Shown: positions 8,110 to 14,478 of the stretch, piece by piece
How positions within the stretch are numbered: position 1 is the first letter of the stretch
Layout of the letters: each line of letters begins with the position of its first letter
NCBI GenBank assembly: GCA_903900775.1
Contig: CAIUOD010000014.1
Location: 1-36,416 of the forward strand
Source: Candidatus Adlerbacteria bacterium
Lineage (GTDB): Bacteria; Patescibacteriota; Minisyncoccia; Phycocordibacterales; SBAW01
Reading direction: 5' to 3'
Length of the DNA stretch: 36,416 bases
Translations under genes and position numbers: made by a program
Notes under the pieces: generated by a model
Seen by the model: the letters and a program-made list of their open reading frames with translations, nothing else
What the model was told of the DNA's origin: nothing
Database searches by the model: none

Positions 8110-8829
8110 TTATAAATAATTGAGCAACCGTTCGTAACCCAAACCCCCGAGAATCGTATAGCCCCACGAGGCTAGGTAGCCCATATCGCCCATAAGCATG
8201 AGCACGCCGAGCACTATTAATACCACACCACCCAGCATCGAAAGTATTTCTACTCCCCTGCTCCAGCGCGAGAGTACGATACCTGCGCGCTCAAGCAGAA
8301 GTGCCGTGAGCAAAAACGGCATCGCTAGCCCGAGAGAAAACACGCCAAGAAGAAACGCGCCTGCGGCGGCAGTCGTCGAGACTGAAGCGAGTAAGAGCAC
8401 GGTGCCGAGGAGTGGCCCGATGCACGGGCTCCAGCCCAAGGCGAAGAGCGCGCCGATGATAAACGAACTTTCGGGCCGCCCCACCGAGAGCCCGCGCGGG
8501 ATGCGCATCCTCCATTCACGGCGAAACTGCGGCAGAGAAAAACCGAGCAACATGAGGCCGAAAAAAATAATGAGCAGTCCTGCCGCGCGCGCGATGAGCG
8601 GCCGCCACGGCCCGAGCAGGACGCCAACGAGCCCGGCAAACGCCCCCAACAAAACGAACACGAGCGAGAAACCGAGCACAAAGCCCAGCGCGTTTTGCAT
8701 CACCCGCTTGCCATCGCCCGCAATAAACGCGAGGTAGCCGGGGATCAGAGGCAGCGTGCAGGGCGCCAAAAACATGAGCACGCCGGCAAGAAAAGCAGCG
8801 GGCGCGAGGGTGAGCGTACTGGCGAGCAT
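8110..8829 (-). CDS. CcdA/DsbD-like thiol-disulfide transport membrane protein
   Basis: 239 residues with about six membrane helices. CcdA/DsbD proteins pass reducing power from cytosolic thioredoxin across the membrane. The two conserved cysteines are present in typical contexts: FLAPCTLPLIPGYLAF near the N-terminus and LGWSPCIGPLLGTVL in the fourth helix. The frame can also start at a GTG 3 nt upstream, but TAGAAT at 8838-8843 lies 8 nt before the ATG at 8829. No thioredoxin-like partner is encoded nearby. It is 18 bp from the next gene, the holin-like protein. Confidence 0.9.
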   Translation of the reverse strand: MLASTLTLAPAAFLAGVLMFLAPCTLPLIPGYLAFIAGDGKRVMQNALGFVLGFSLVFVLLGAFAGLVGVLLGPWRPLIARAAGLLIIFFGLMLLGFSLPQFRREWRMRIPRGLSVGRPESSFIIGALFALGWSPCIGPLLGTVLLLASVSTTAAAGAFLLGVFSLGLAMPFLLTALLLERAGIVLSRWSRGVEILSMLGGVVLIVLGVLMLMGDMGYLASWGYTILGGLGYERLLNYL

Positions 8830-8837
8830 CACCGCTT

Positions 8838-8843
8838 ATTCTA
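8838..8843 (-). promoter_or_regulatory. -10 element of the ccdA-like gene (leaderless)
   Basis: TAGAAT on the minus strand, 8 nt before the ATG at 8829 (5 nt before the alternative GTG). Confidence 0.45.
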
Positions 8844-8866
8844 CTGTCTTCACTGACCTTTTTCTA

Positions 8867-9334
8867 CTAATTAAGCCACCAGATTGAGAAGTTGAGTACC
8901 GAGGCGAACGACACCCACGCGAGATAGGGCACGAGTAGGAGCGCCGCAGAGTGGCGCACGCGGGCAAAAGCGAGGATAGTGCCAATGATGAGCGCTAAGA
9001 GTAAAACGATATCGATGAGCCCCAAAAGCGGATTGTGAAGGCCAAAAAAGAGCGGCGTCCATACCGCGTTGACCACGAGCTGGGCCCAATATAATTTCAA
9101 GGCGCGCTTGCCGCGAGGGCCTTTCTGCCACACCAGGTAGGCGGCCACACCCATGAGCGCGTAGAGGATCGTCCACACCGGACCAAAGAGCCAGCTCGGC
9201 GGATTGAACGAAGGGTGGACGAGCCCCGCATACCATCCGTTAACATTCCCCATAAAAAGTGCCCCGGCAAGCCCGGCCGCTTCGGCGACCACTACAAAAA
9301 TAATAAGCCACACCAGTGAAGAGCGATTTTTCAT
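8867..9334 (-). CDS. tspO: TspO/MBR family membrane protein
   Basis: 155 residues, five membrane helices. Family marks are visible: WYAGLVHPSFNPPSWLFGPVW, the tryptophan- and proline-rich loop after helix 1, then ILYALMGVAAYLVW and WAQLVVNAVWTPLFFGLHN. TspO proteins bind porphyrins and related ligands; the role in a reduced bacterium is unclear. The open frame extends upstream to 9406, but that extension runs through the secA-end repeat. The ATG at 9334 gives the family's normal N-terminus and has TATACT 7 nt upstream, so the shorter start is preferred. Confidence 0.93.
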   Translation of the reverse strand: MKNRSSLVWLIIFVVVAEAAGLAGALFMGNVNGWYAGLVHPSFNPPSWLFGPVWTILYALMGVAAYLVWQKGPRGKRALKLYWAQLVVNAVWTPLFFGLHNPLLGLIDIVLLLALIIGTILAFARVRHSAALLLVPYLAWVSFASVLNFSIWWLN

Positions 9335-9341
9335 ACTACAC

Positions 9342-9347
9342 AGTATA
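9342..9347 (-). promoter_or_regulatory. -10 element of tspO (leaderless)
   Basis: TATACT on the minus strand, 7 nt before the ATG at 9334. A possible -35 TTGATG (9367-9372, spacer 19) lies inside the copy of the secA end. Confidence 0.5.
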
Positions 9348-9356
9348 TCCCCTATT

Positions 9357-9379
9357 TTTTCTCCGCCATCAATTTCTGA
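9357..9379. repeat. 23-bp direct repeat, copy 1 (duplicated end of secA)
   Basis: Identical to 10533-10555. On the minus strand it reads QKLMAEK followed by a lysine codon and a stop, matching the end of SecA in the same frame, but it is not attached to secA. Together the copies bracket the 331-residue gene. Confidence 0.9.
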
Positions 9380-9404
9380 ACTACGATAAAGAAAAGGCGG
9401 AAAC

Positions 9405-9450
9405 ATAATGGAAAAAGAAACGGCCGCCCTCCCTAGGAGGAAGGCGGCCG
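9405..9450 (-). terminator. strong terminator of the 331-residue gene
   Basis: Outer stem CGGCCGCC / GGCGGCCG (9421-9428 and 9443-9450) and inner stem CCTCC / GGAGG with a 3-nt loop. On the minus strand it is followed by TTTCTTTTTCC. It lies 38 bp after the stop at 9488. Confidence 0.8.
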
Positions 9451-9487
9451 TGCCCCGGATTGCCCTGGGGCGGTAGAAAAGATCGTG

Positions 9488-10483
9488 TCACGCCGCTGGC
9501 TGTTTGACCTGGTGAGCCCACAGCCGTTCGGTGAGAGCGCGAACATGTTCGCGGTGTTGCGCGAAACAGTCGTGGAGCCGCAACATGATGTATCCCACGG
9601 GATCGTCGGAACGGGCACGCAGTTCGCTGACACGGATCACATCGGCTTCGCCGGAGGCGAAGAACCTCCAAGCATCTTCGAGCGAGCGGCCGAGACTGTA
9701 TGACATCGTGCGAGCGAACATGCCGCGTTCGTCAAGATCGGAACCGACCACACGATGAGCGATTCCGTCTTGTGCCCAGAATGCCGCTTGCTCCTCGCTC
9801 GACCTGAACGAGAGCGTGACCAGGTCGTCGTTGTATAGAGCCCAGACATTACCGCGTTGGACAAGTTCGATTTCGTCGGCGGCCATATTCCAGCCCCGCG
9901 GGTCTCCGGCCGAGAGGTCAAAGAGGAACTCATTCTTCGGGCGCTTGCTGTTCTCTTTATGGAACTTTTGTTCCCGCTTTTCGGTTTCTGCCGCCGTCTC
10001 CATCACCTCGTAGCGAGGAACATCGTCGAGAGTGAACGGCTTGCCGAGGAAGATCCCGCGGATTGTGCGGGGTGCATCGTTGACATTCTCGGCGCCCGGA
10101 CTTTTCTTGAAGCGGACGGTGTCGCCCGGATAGAAGAGGATCGGGTGTGACAGGTCGCCGAGCCGCTGGTTGTTGGCCGAGCCCTGCGTAAGCGACGCCT
10201 TGGACGTATCGGCGACGATGAAGTGTCGGGTGTTGAGACCCTGAACTTCTTCTCCGTCGAACTGGGCCCGGATGGTCTCGGGGTCGATGTAGCGACCGGG
10301 TAGACGGCCATTGATGTCAAGGACACCGATCAGCTCTTCGGAATAGCCGACGAACGTCGCATATTGACCGCGATGTTTCTCAAAGAACCATCTCGATTTG
10401 AAGTCCTCGCCCCCAAGAGGGCAGTCGTAGTACAACTTGCAACCAGGCTGGAGGGCCATGGGAGCACGGATGACGATAGACAT
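9488..10483 (-). CDS. protein of unknown function, 331 residues, between secA-end repeats
   Basis: I do not recognise this protein. It looks soluble: no signal peptide or membrane helix, many charged residues, and a basic Lys/Glu-rich stretch around residue 170 (KREQKFHKENSKRPKNEF). The coding frame is convincing because it is long, has AAGGAG 8 nt before the ATG, and ends before a strong terminator. Its context is odd. Identical 23-bp copies of the end of secA flank it (9357-9379 and 10533-10555), and it is the only gene here that clearly uses a classical Shine-Dalgarno start with no -10 next to the start codon. Base composition is not obviously different from its neighbours. It may be acquired cargo; the function is unknown. 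Confidence 0.8.
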   Translation of the reverse strand: MSIVIRAPMALQPGCKLYYDCPLGGEDFKSRWFFEKHRGQYATFVGYSEELIGVLDINGRLPGRYIDPETIRAQFDGEEVQGLNTRHFIVADTSKASLTQGSANNQRLGDLSHPILFYPGDTVRFKKSPGAENVNDAPRTIRGIFLGKPFTLDDVPRYEVMETAAETEKREQKFHKENSKRPKNEFLFDLSAGDPRGWNMAADEIELVQRGNVWALYNDDLVTLSFRSSEEQAAFWAQDGIAHRVVGSDLDERGMFARTMSYSLGRSLEDAWRFFASGEADVIRVSELRARSDDPVGYIMLRLHDCFAQHREHVRALTERLWAHQVKQPAA

Positions 10484-10490
10484 GCGAGTG

Positions 10491-10496
10491 TCTCCT
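10491..10496 (-). promoter_or_regulatory. strong Shine-Dalgarno of the 331-residue gene
   Basis: AAGGAG on the minus strand about 7-8 nt before the ATG at 10483. It is notable because most other starts in the window have no such site. Confidence 0.7.
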
Positions 10497-10527
10497 TCTG
10501 GTTATGCCTATTTAAACTCTACCAAAT

Positions 10528-13050
10528 TTACCTTTTCTCCGCCATCAATTTCTGATGTTCCTCGATATTTTTTAAACCGCAGTTTTTATATTTTTTGCCA
10601 GAGCCGCACGGGCACGGGTCGTTCCTGCCCAGCGAAGCCTCGGCGGAGTTGGGGCGACCAGTTCCACCACTCTGGATAGTGACAACTGGCGCCGGGGCAT
10701 TCTGCGCTTGCGCTTGCATCCCCTCTTGGGAGAGCCGCGGGAGTATTTCAAAAACACGTGCGGCCAGCATCGCTTCAAACTCTTTATAAAGGAGCGTCCC
10801 CTCTTTGCGATACTCGGTCAGAGGGTCGCGCTGGCCGTAGGCGCGCAAATTTACCGAACCGCGCAGATATTCCATATTTTCCAAATGATCGACCCACAAA
10901 AGGTCGAGGGTCTGGAGCACGATGCCGCGCGCCGTTTGTAAAAACACTTCGCGGCCCAGTTCTTCTTCTTTTTGTTTCAAAAGCGCCCGCTCCACATCCC
11001 CCGCCAAGGCCTCATGGGCGGCCAGGGCCTCGAGCACTCCCGCCACTTCGTCAAGCGAACCGACAAGCACTGCACGGCGCTTCTCGTAGACGGCGCGACG
11101 CTGTCTATCGAGCACGTTGTCGAACTCGAGCACATGCTTGCGCGCGTCGAAGTTGAAACCCTCTATTTTTTGCTGGGCGCTCTCCAAAGCGCGGGTTACC
11201 ATGGCGTTTTCAATCGGCTCATCTTCGGGGATGCCGAAACGCCCCATGAGCCCTTTGAGCGAATCCGGCGCAAAAATGCGCATCAGACTATCCTCAAGCG
11301 AGACGAAAAATTGCGTCTGGCCCGGGTCGCCTTGGCGGCCAGAGCGCCCGCGCAGCTGGTTGTCGATGCGGCGCGCCTCGTGACGCTCGGTCCCCAAAAC
11401 AAAGAGGCCGCCGAACCCTTTTACCGCCTCGTACTCTTCAGAGCTCGGGAGCGCTCCGCCGAGTTTTATGTCCACCCCGCGTCCGGCCATGTTGGTCGCC
11501 ACCGTGACGCGCCCACGCGCGCCGGCAGATGCAATTATCTCACCTTCGCGCTCGTGGTTCTTGGCATTAAGTATCTCGTGCGGGACGCCCTCACTCTTGA
11601 GATAGGATGAAAGCAACTCGTTTTTCTCTATAGAGACCGTGCCTACCAAGACCGGTTGCCCTTTCTCGTGCAATTCTTTTATTTTACGTGCCAGCGCCTT
11701 AAACTTACCCGCCTCGGTCTGGAAGATGAGATCGTTAAAATCCTGCCGCACCACCGGGCGGTTGGTTGGCACCTCGACCACCTCAAGCGCATAGACTTTA
11801 TAAAATTCTTCTGAGGATGTTTTGGCGGTGCCGGTCATGCCCGCGAGCTTTTCGTACAGCCTGAAGTAGTTTTGATAGGTGATACTCGCGAACGTGCGCG
11901 ACTCTTTTTGTACGGTTACGCCTTCTTTGGCCTCCACGGCCTGGTGCAAGCCCTCGCTCCACCGGCGGCCCGGCTGGAGCCGCCCGGTAAATTCATCCAC
12001 GATGATAATCTCGCCATTCTTCACCACATACTCTTTATCGCGGCGGAAGAGCGCCTTGGCGCGGACGGCGGTCTCGAGATGGTGCACCACTTTGATGCCG
12101 CCCTCGGTATAGATATTCTCGACGCCTAAAATTTTCTCGACGCGCTCAATCCCTGCCCCGGTGAGTTGGATGGCTTTGAGTTTTTCATCCACCGTGTAGT
12201 CGCGTTCACTCTGGAGCCCGATCGCTATTGCGGCAAAGCGCCGATACCAATCATCCGACTCGGCCGCCGGAGCAGAAATAATGAGCGGCGTGCGCGCTTC
12301 GTCGATGAGGATAGAGTCAACTTCGTCGATAATGGCGAAGTGATGCCCGCGCTGGCGAAGTTCCCCCGGATTGTACGAAATATTATCACGCAGATAATCA
12401 AAACCGAATTCGGAGTTGGTGCCGTAGGTAATATCCGCCTCGTATGCCTCTCGACGGCTGCAGGGACGCAAAAATTCGTAAAAAATACGGAAGCTCCCCT
12501 CTTCGTCGCGCATCGTATCGATTTGTGCGCCCGCCTGCTCGGCGGGCAGGTGTGTTGGATCATAGAGATACGAGGCGTCTTGATTGATGACCGCGATACT
12601 CATCCCGAGCACAAAATACACCTGCCCCATCCAGACCGCGTCGCGGCGCGCGAGGTAGTCATTGACGGTAATGACATGTACGCCCTTACCCCCGAGCGCG
12701 TTGAGATAGGCTGGGAGTGTTGCCACCAGAGTTTTGCCTTCGCCAGTTTTCATCTCGGCGATGCCGCGAGCGTTGAGCACCGCGCCGCCCACCAACTGCA
12801 CATCAAAGGGGCGCAGTTTCAGCGTGCGCCGCGCGGCCTCGCGCGCGAGCGCGAATGCCTCTGGCATGAGCGCCTCAGCATCCTCACCGGCAGTCAAACG
12901 CTCCCTAAATTGAGCCGTTTTTGCCCGCAGCGTCTCGTCCGAGAGTGCCGAAAACTCCGGCTCGAAGGCGAGCGCCTTTTCGGCCACTTTTTGGCCCTGT
13001 TTCACCAAAGGCGAGGCGCTCTCCCCAAATATGTTTTTGAGCGAAATCAC
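10528..13050 (-). CDS. secA: preprotein translocase ATPase SecA
   Basis: 840 residues. SecA drives protein export through SecYEG. Walker A is KTGEGKT near residue 105, the DEAD-type box is IIDEVDSILIDEARTPLI, the second helicase core has TNMAGRGVDIKLGG and RQGDPGQTQFFVSLED, and the C-terminus has the zinc SEC-C motif DPCPCGSGKKYKNCG. The start is GTG at 13048-13050, giving MISLKNIFG, with TACTAT 6 nt upstream. Residues about 168-173 carry a short insertion (HLPAEQAGA) from a GC-rich palindromic repeat. The last 23 bases before the stop are repeated at 9357-9379 beyond the adjacent gene. Confidence 0.98.
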   Translation of the reverse strand: MISLKNIFGESASPLVKQGQKVAEKALAFEPEFSALSDETLRAKTAQFRERLTAGEDAEALMPEAFALAREAARRTLKLRPFDVQLVGGAVLNARGIAEMKTGEGKTLVATLPAYLNALGGKGVHVITVNDYLARRDAVWMGQVYFVLGMSIAVINQDASYLYDPTHLPAEQAGAQIDTMRDEEGSFRIFYEFLRPCSRREAYEADITYGTNSEFGFDYLRDNISYNPGELRQRGHHFAIIDEVDSILIDEARTPLIISAPAAESDDWYRRFAAIAIGLQSERDYTVDEKLKAIQLTGAGIERVEKILGVENIYTEGGIKVVHHLETAVRAKALFRRDKEYVVKNGEIIIVDEFTGRLQPGRRWSEGLHQAVEAKEGVTVQKESRTFASITYQNYFRLYEKLAGMTGTAKTSSEEFYKVYALEVVEVPTNRPVVRQDFNDLIFQTEAGKFKALARKIKELHEKGQPVLVGTVSIEKNELLSSYLKSEGVPHEILNAKNHEREGEIIASAGARGRVTVATNMAGRGVDIKLGGALPSSEEYEAVKGFGGLFVLGTERHEARRIDNQLRGRSGRQGDPGQTQFFVSLEDSLMRIFAPDSLKGLMGRFGIPEDEPIENAMVTRALESAQQKIEGFNFDARKHVLEFDNVLDRQRRAVYEKRRAVLVGSLDEVAGVLEALAAHEALAGDVERALLKQKEEELGREVFLQTARGIVLQTLDLLWVDHLENMEYLRGSVNLRAYGQRDPLTEYRKEGTLLYKEFEAMLAARVFEILPRLSQEGMQAQAQNAPAPVVTIQSGGTGRPNSAEASLGRNDPCPCGSGKKYKNCGLKNIEEHQKLMAEKR
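10533..10555. repeat. 23-bp direct repeat, copy 2 (end of secA)
   Basis: Identical to 9357-9379, 1176 bp away. This copy is part of secA and encodes QKLMAEK just before the terminal Arg and the stop. Confidence 0.9.
12530..12550. repeat. GC-rich palindromic repeat inside secA
   Basis: CCCGCC / GGCGGG arms (12530-12535 and 12541-12546) plus overlapping CCTGC / GCAGG. It is read in frame as HLPAEQAG, which looks inserted relative to the usual SecA spacing before the DERDE-type segment. It resembles the murB insertion at 14299-14319. Confidence 0.5.
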
Positions 13051-13056
13051 CGCAAA

Positions 13057-13062
13057 ATAGTA
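13057..13062 (-). promoter_or_regulatory. -10 element of secA (leaderless)
   Basis: TACTAT on the minus strand, 6 nt before the GTG start at 13050. Confidence 0.5.
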
Positions 13063-13118
13063 CCATCTTTTGACCTTTTCTGCCTGTTTGGGACATTGTT
13101 TGAGACATTGAAGGATAA

Positions 13119-13149
13119 GAAAAACCTCCGCCCTGGGCAGAGGTTTTTC
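13119..13149. terminator. terminator hairpin, possibly bidirectional
   Basis: Perfect 10-bp stem GAAAAACCTC / GAGGTTTTTC (13119-13128 and 13140-13149) with an 11-nt loop that has a small GCC/GGC pairing. The A- and T-rich arms give T-runs on both strands. It separates upstream minus-strand transcription from secA. Confidence 0.7.
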
Positions 13150-13302
13150 TTTCGAGAGGATTCCCTCAACTCTCCTGGGAGTGAGGGGCCGGGGTTAGCG
13201 GCGTGCTTTCTTCTTGGCCATAGTATTTTCGTTGCCGTAATAGTGGTTACGCATCGTTCGACCGTGCGTCGCGCGAGCCCTAGGACAGCGCGCGCAGCAC
13301 AT

Positions 13303-13329
13303 CTCGATGCTTCATGCATAAGTATCGAG
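13303..13329. other. hairpin in the murB-secA gap
   Basis: CTCGAT and CTT pair with AAG and ATCGAG around a 7-nt loop. The one non-Watson-Crick position is a G.U pair on the plus strand but an A/C mismatch on the minus strand, so the structure is better on the plus strand. Confidence 0.4.
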
Positions 13330-13350
13330 CATATTAACTATAGTTACAAT

Positions 13351-13376
13351 GAAAAAAAATTTTCATCTGTGGATAA
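13351..13376. repeat. A-tract + TGTGGATAA element, copy B
   Basis: A G followed by eight A, TTTTCAT, then CTGTGGATAA. The last nine bases (13368-13376) are a perfect reverse complement of the DnaA box TTATCCACA. It is similar to 4399-4424. Confidence 0.5.
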
Positions 13377-13391
13377 CTAGCACAGAAAATT

Positions 13392-14432
13392 TTACAAAAT
13401 TATTTTTACCTCGGGTTCAAGCTCGATACCAAACGTTTCGAAAACTTTTTTTGAGACATGTTCTGCGAGATCGCGCACTTCGCGCGCGGTGCAATTATTT
13501 TCAGCGACAATGACCAGCGGCTGTTTTTCAAACAGTCGCACGCGACCCATCTGGAGACCTTTCATTGAGAGCGCGTGGTCGAGCAACCACGCCAGAGGCA
13601 CTTTTACCCCCTCGGCCTCCGGCATAGAAAAAAGCGGCATATCGGGGAAGCGCCGTCTAAGCTGATCCGCCTCGACCCTCGGCAAAATGGGGTTTTTGAA
13701 GAACGAGCCTGCCGTCCCCTCGCGGCTTAAATCGGGGAATTTCCCCTCTCGAATCTCTAAAACAGCCTTGCGTATAAAGCTTATTTCTGTATTTTCTTCG
13801 CTACCAAACCGCAGAGCCAAGTCTTTATACGAGAGATCTGGTTTGCTGGAGCGGGAAAGGATGAACGCCGCGCGTAAAACAATATATTTCTCGCTATTTT
13901 TCTTGAAAAAACTATCCCGATACCCAAACGCGCACTCCGCGTTATTTATTTTGGTGACTTCTCCACTTTCTCTATCGAAAATTTCAGCCCAGGTGAGCGT
14001 CTGCGAGAGTGCGGCGCCGTAGGCGCCAATATTACCCACCACAGCGCCGCCGACGGTGCCGGGGATGCCCGAAAGATTTTCTAAGCCCCAGAGTTTTTCA
14101 TCCACTGCGCGCGCGACTAAATCGTCCCAACTCTCCCCTGCCCCCGCAATAAGTAAAACTTCTTCTTTATTTTGCTCCTCGACTTCAATGCCTTTGATTT
14201 CGATTTTGATGACCAATCCATCGAAACCCTCATCGGCAAAAAGCGTATTAGAGCCGCCGCCAAGTATGAGCGTGGGGAGATGTTTATCCCGAGCAAAACC
14301 TGCCTTGCCGGCAGGCAGGTCGAGTGCTTTCTTTAAGTCCGCAACACTCTCCACTCGCGCGAAATACCGAGCCGGCCCGCCAATGTGGAAGGTCGAAAAG
14401 GGCGCCAGCGGGACATTTTCTCCTATCTCCAT
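13392..14432 (-). CDS. murB: UDP-N-acetylenolpyruvoylglucosamine reductase
   Basis: 346 residues. MurB reduces UDP-GlcNAc-enolpyruvate to UDP-MurNAc in cytosolic peptidoglycan synthesis. The FAD-binding part shows PFSTFHIGGPARYF, LILGGGSNTLF, LSGIPGTVGGAVVGNIGAYG, and later GYRDSFFK. The C-terminal region has GTAGSFFKNP (catalytic Ser) and plausible acid residues near the end. Residues 38-45 (DLPAGKAG) are an in-frame insertion from a palindromic repeat. The start at 14432 gives the usual N-terminus. Weak -10 candidates (GACACT, 7 nt upstream) are present. Confidence 0.97.
   Translation of the reverse strand: MEIGENVPLAPFSTFHIGGPARYFARVESVADLKKALDLPAGKAGFARDKHLPTLILGGGSNTLFADEGFDGLVIKIEIKGIEVEEQNKEEVLLIAGAGESWDDLVARAVDEKLWGLENLSGIPGTVGGAVVGNIGAYGAALSQTLTWAEIFDRESGEVTKINNAECAFGYRDSFFKKNSEKYIVLRAAFILSRSSKPDLSYKDLALRFGSEENTEISFIRKAVLEIREGKFPDLSREGTAGSFFKNPILPRVEADQLRRRFPDMPLFSMPEAEGVKVPLAWLLDHALSMKGLQMGRVRLFEKQPLVIVAENNCTAREVRDLAEHVSKKVFETFGIELEPEVKIIL
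14299..14319. repeat. palindromic repeat inside murB
   Basis: CCTGCC (14299-14304) pairs with GGCAGG (14314-14319), and TGCC pairs with GGCA at the centre. It is read in frame as LPAGKAG. I recognise this as a common interspersed repeat of candidate-phyla genomes. Confidence 0.65.
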
Positions 14433-14478
14433 GCCCTTCAGTGTCTATCCTGAAGCCCCGAATGTCCAGCAACGCTGA

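Larger units (their letters stand above)
13051..13391. other. 341-bp gap between murB and secA
   Basis: It contains the secA -10 (13057-13062), a terminator hairpin (13119-13149), a hairpin at 13303-13329 and the TGTGGATAA element (13351-13376). A minus-strand mini-frame ending at 13198-13200 reads MAKKKARR (or MRNHYYGNENT plus that) just upstream of the terminator. It could be a tiny basic peptide or chance. The hairpins and terminator suggest that something short is transcribed on the minus strand. No known RNA family was recognised. Confidence 0.4.

Noticed and set aside
9381-9404. Terminal inverted repeat of the cassette (TCCGCC 9362-9367 with GGCGGA 9396-9401)
   Set aside because: Only 6 bp long and not matched at the other end.
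9335-9406. Longer TspO start at 9406
   Set aside because: The extension is made of the duplicated secA end and gives a non-family N-terminus; 9334 has a well-placed -10.
9357-10555. Ordinary insertion sequence
   Set aside because: No transposase, no terminal inverted repeats, and 23-bp direct repeats matching a gene end are too long for usual target duplications.
13368-13376. Perfect DnaA-box-like site as a replication origin
   Set aside because: A single box with no dnaA, dnaN or box cluster nearby is not enough to call an origin.
12166-13380. 404-residue plus-strand frame opposite secA
   Set aside because: It lies antisense to a full-length SecA with all motifs, has low-complexity, basic shadow sequence and no start signals.
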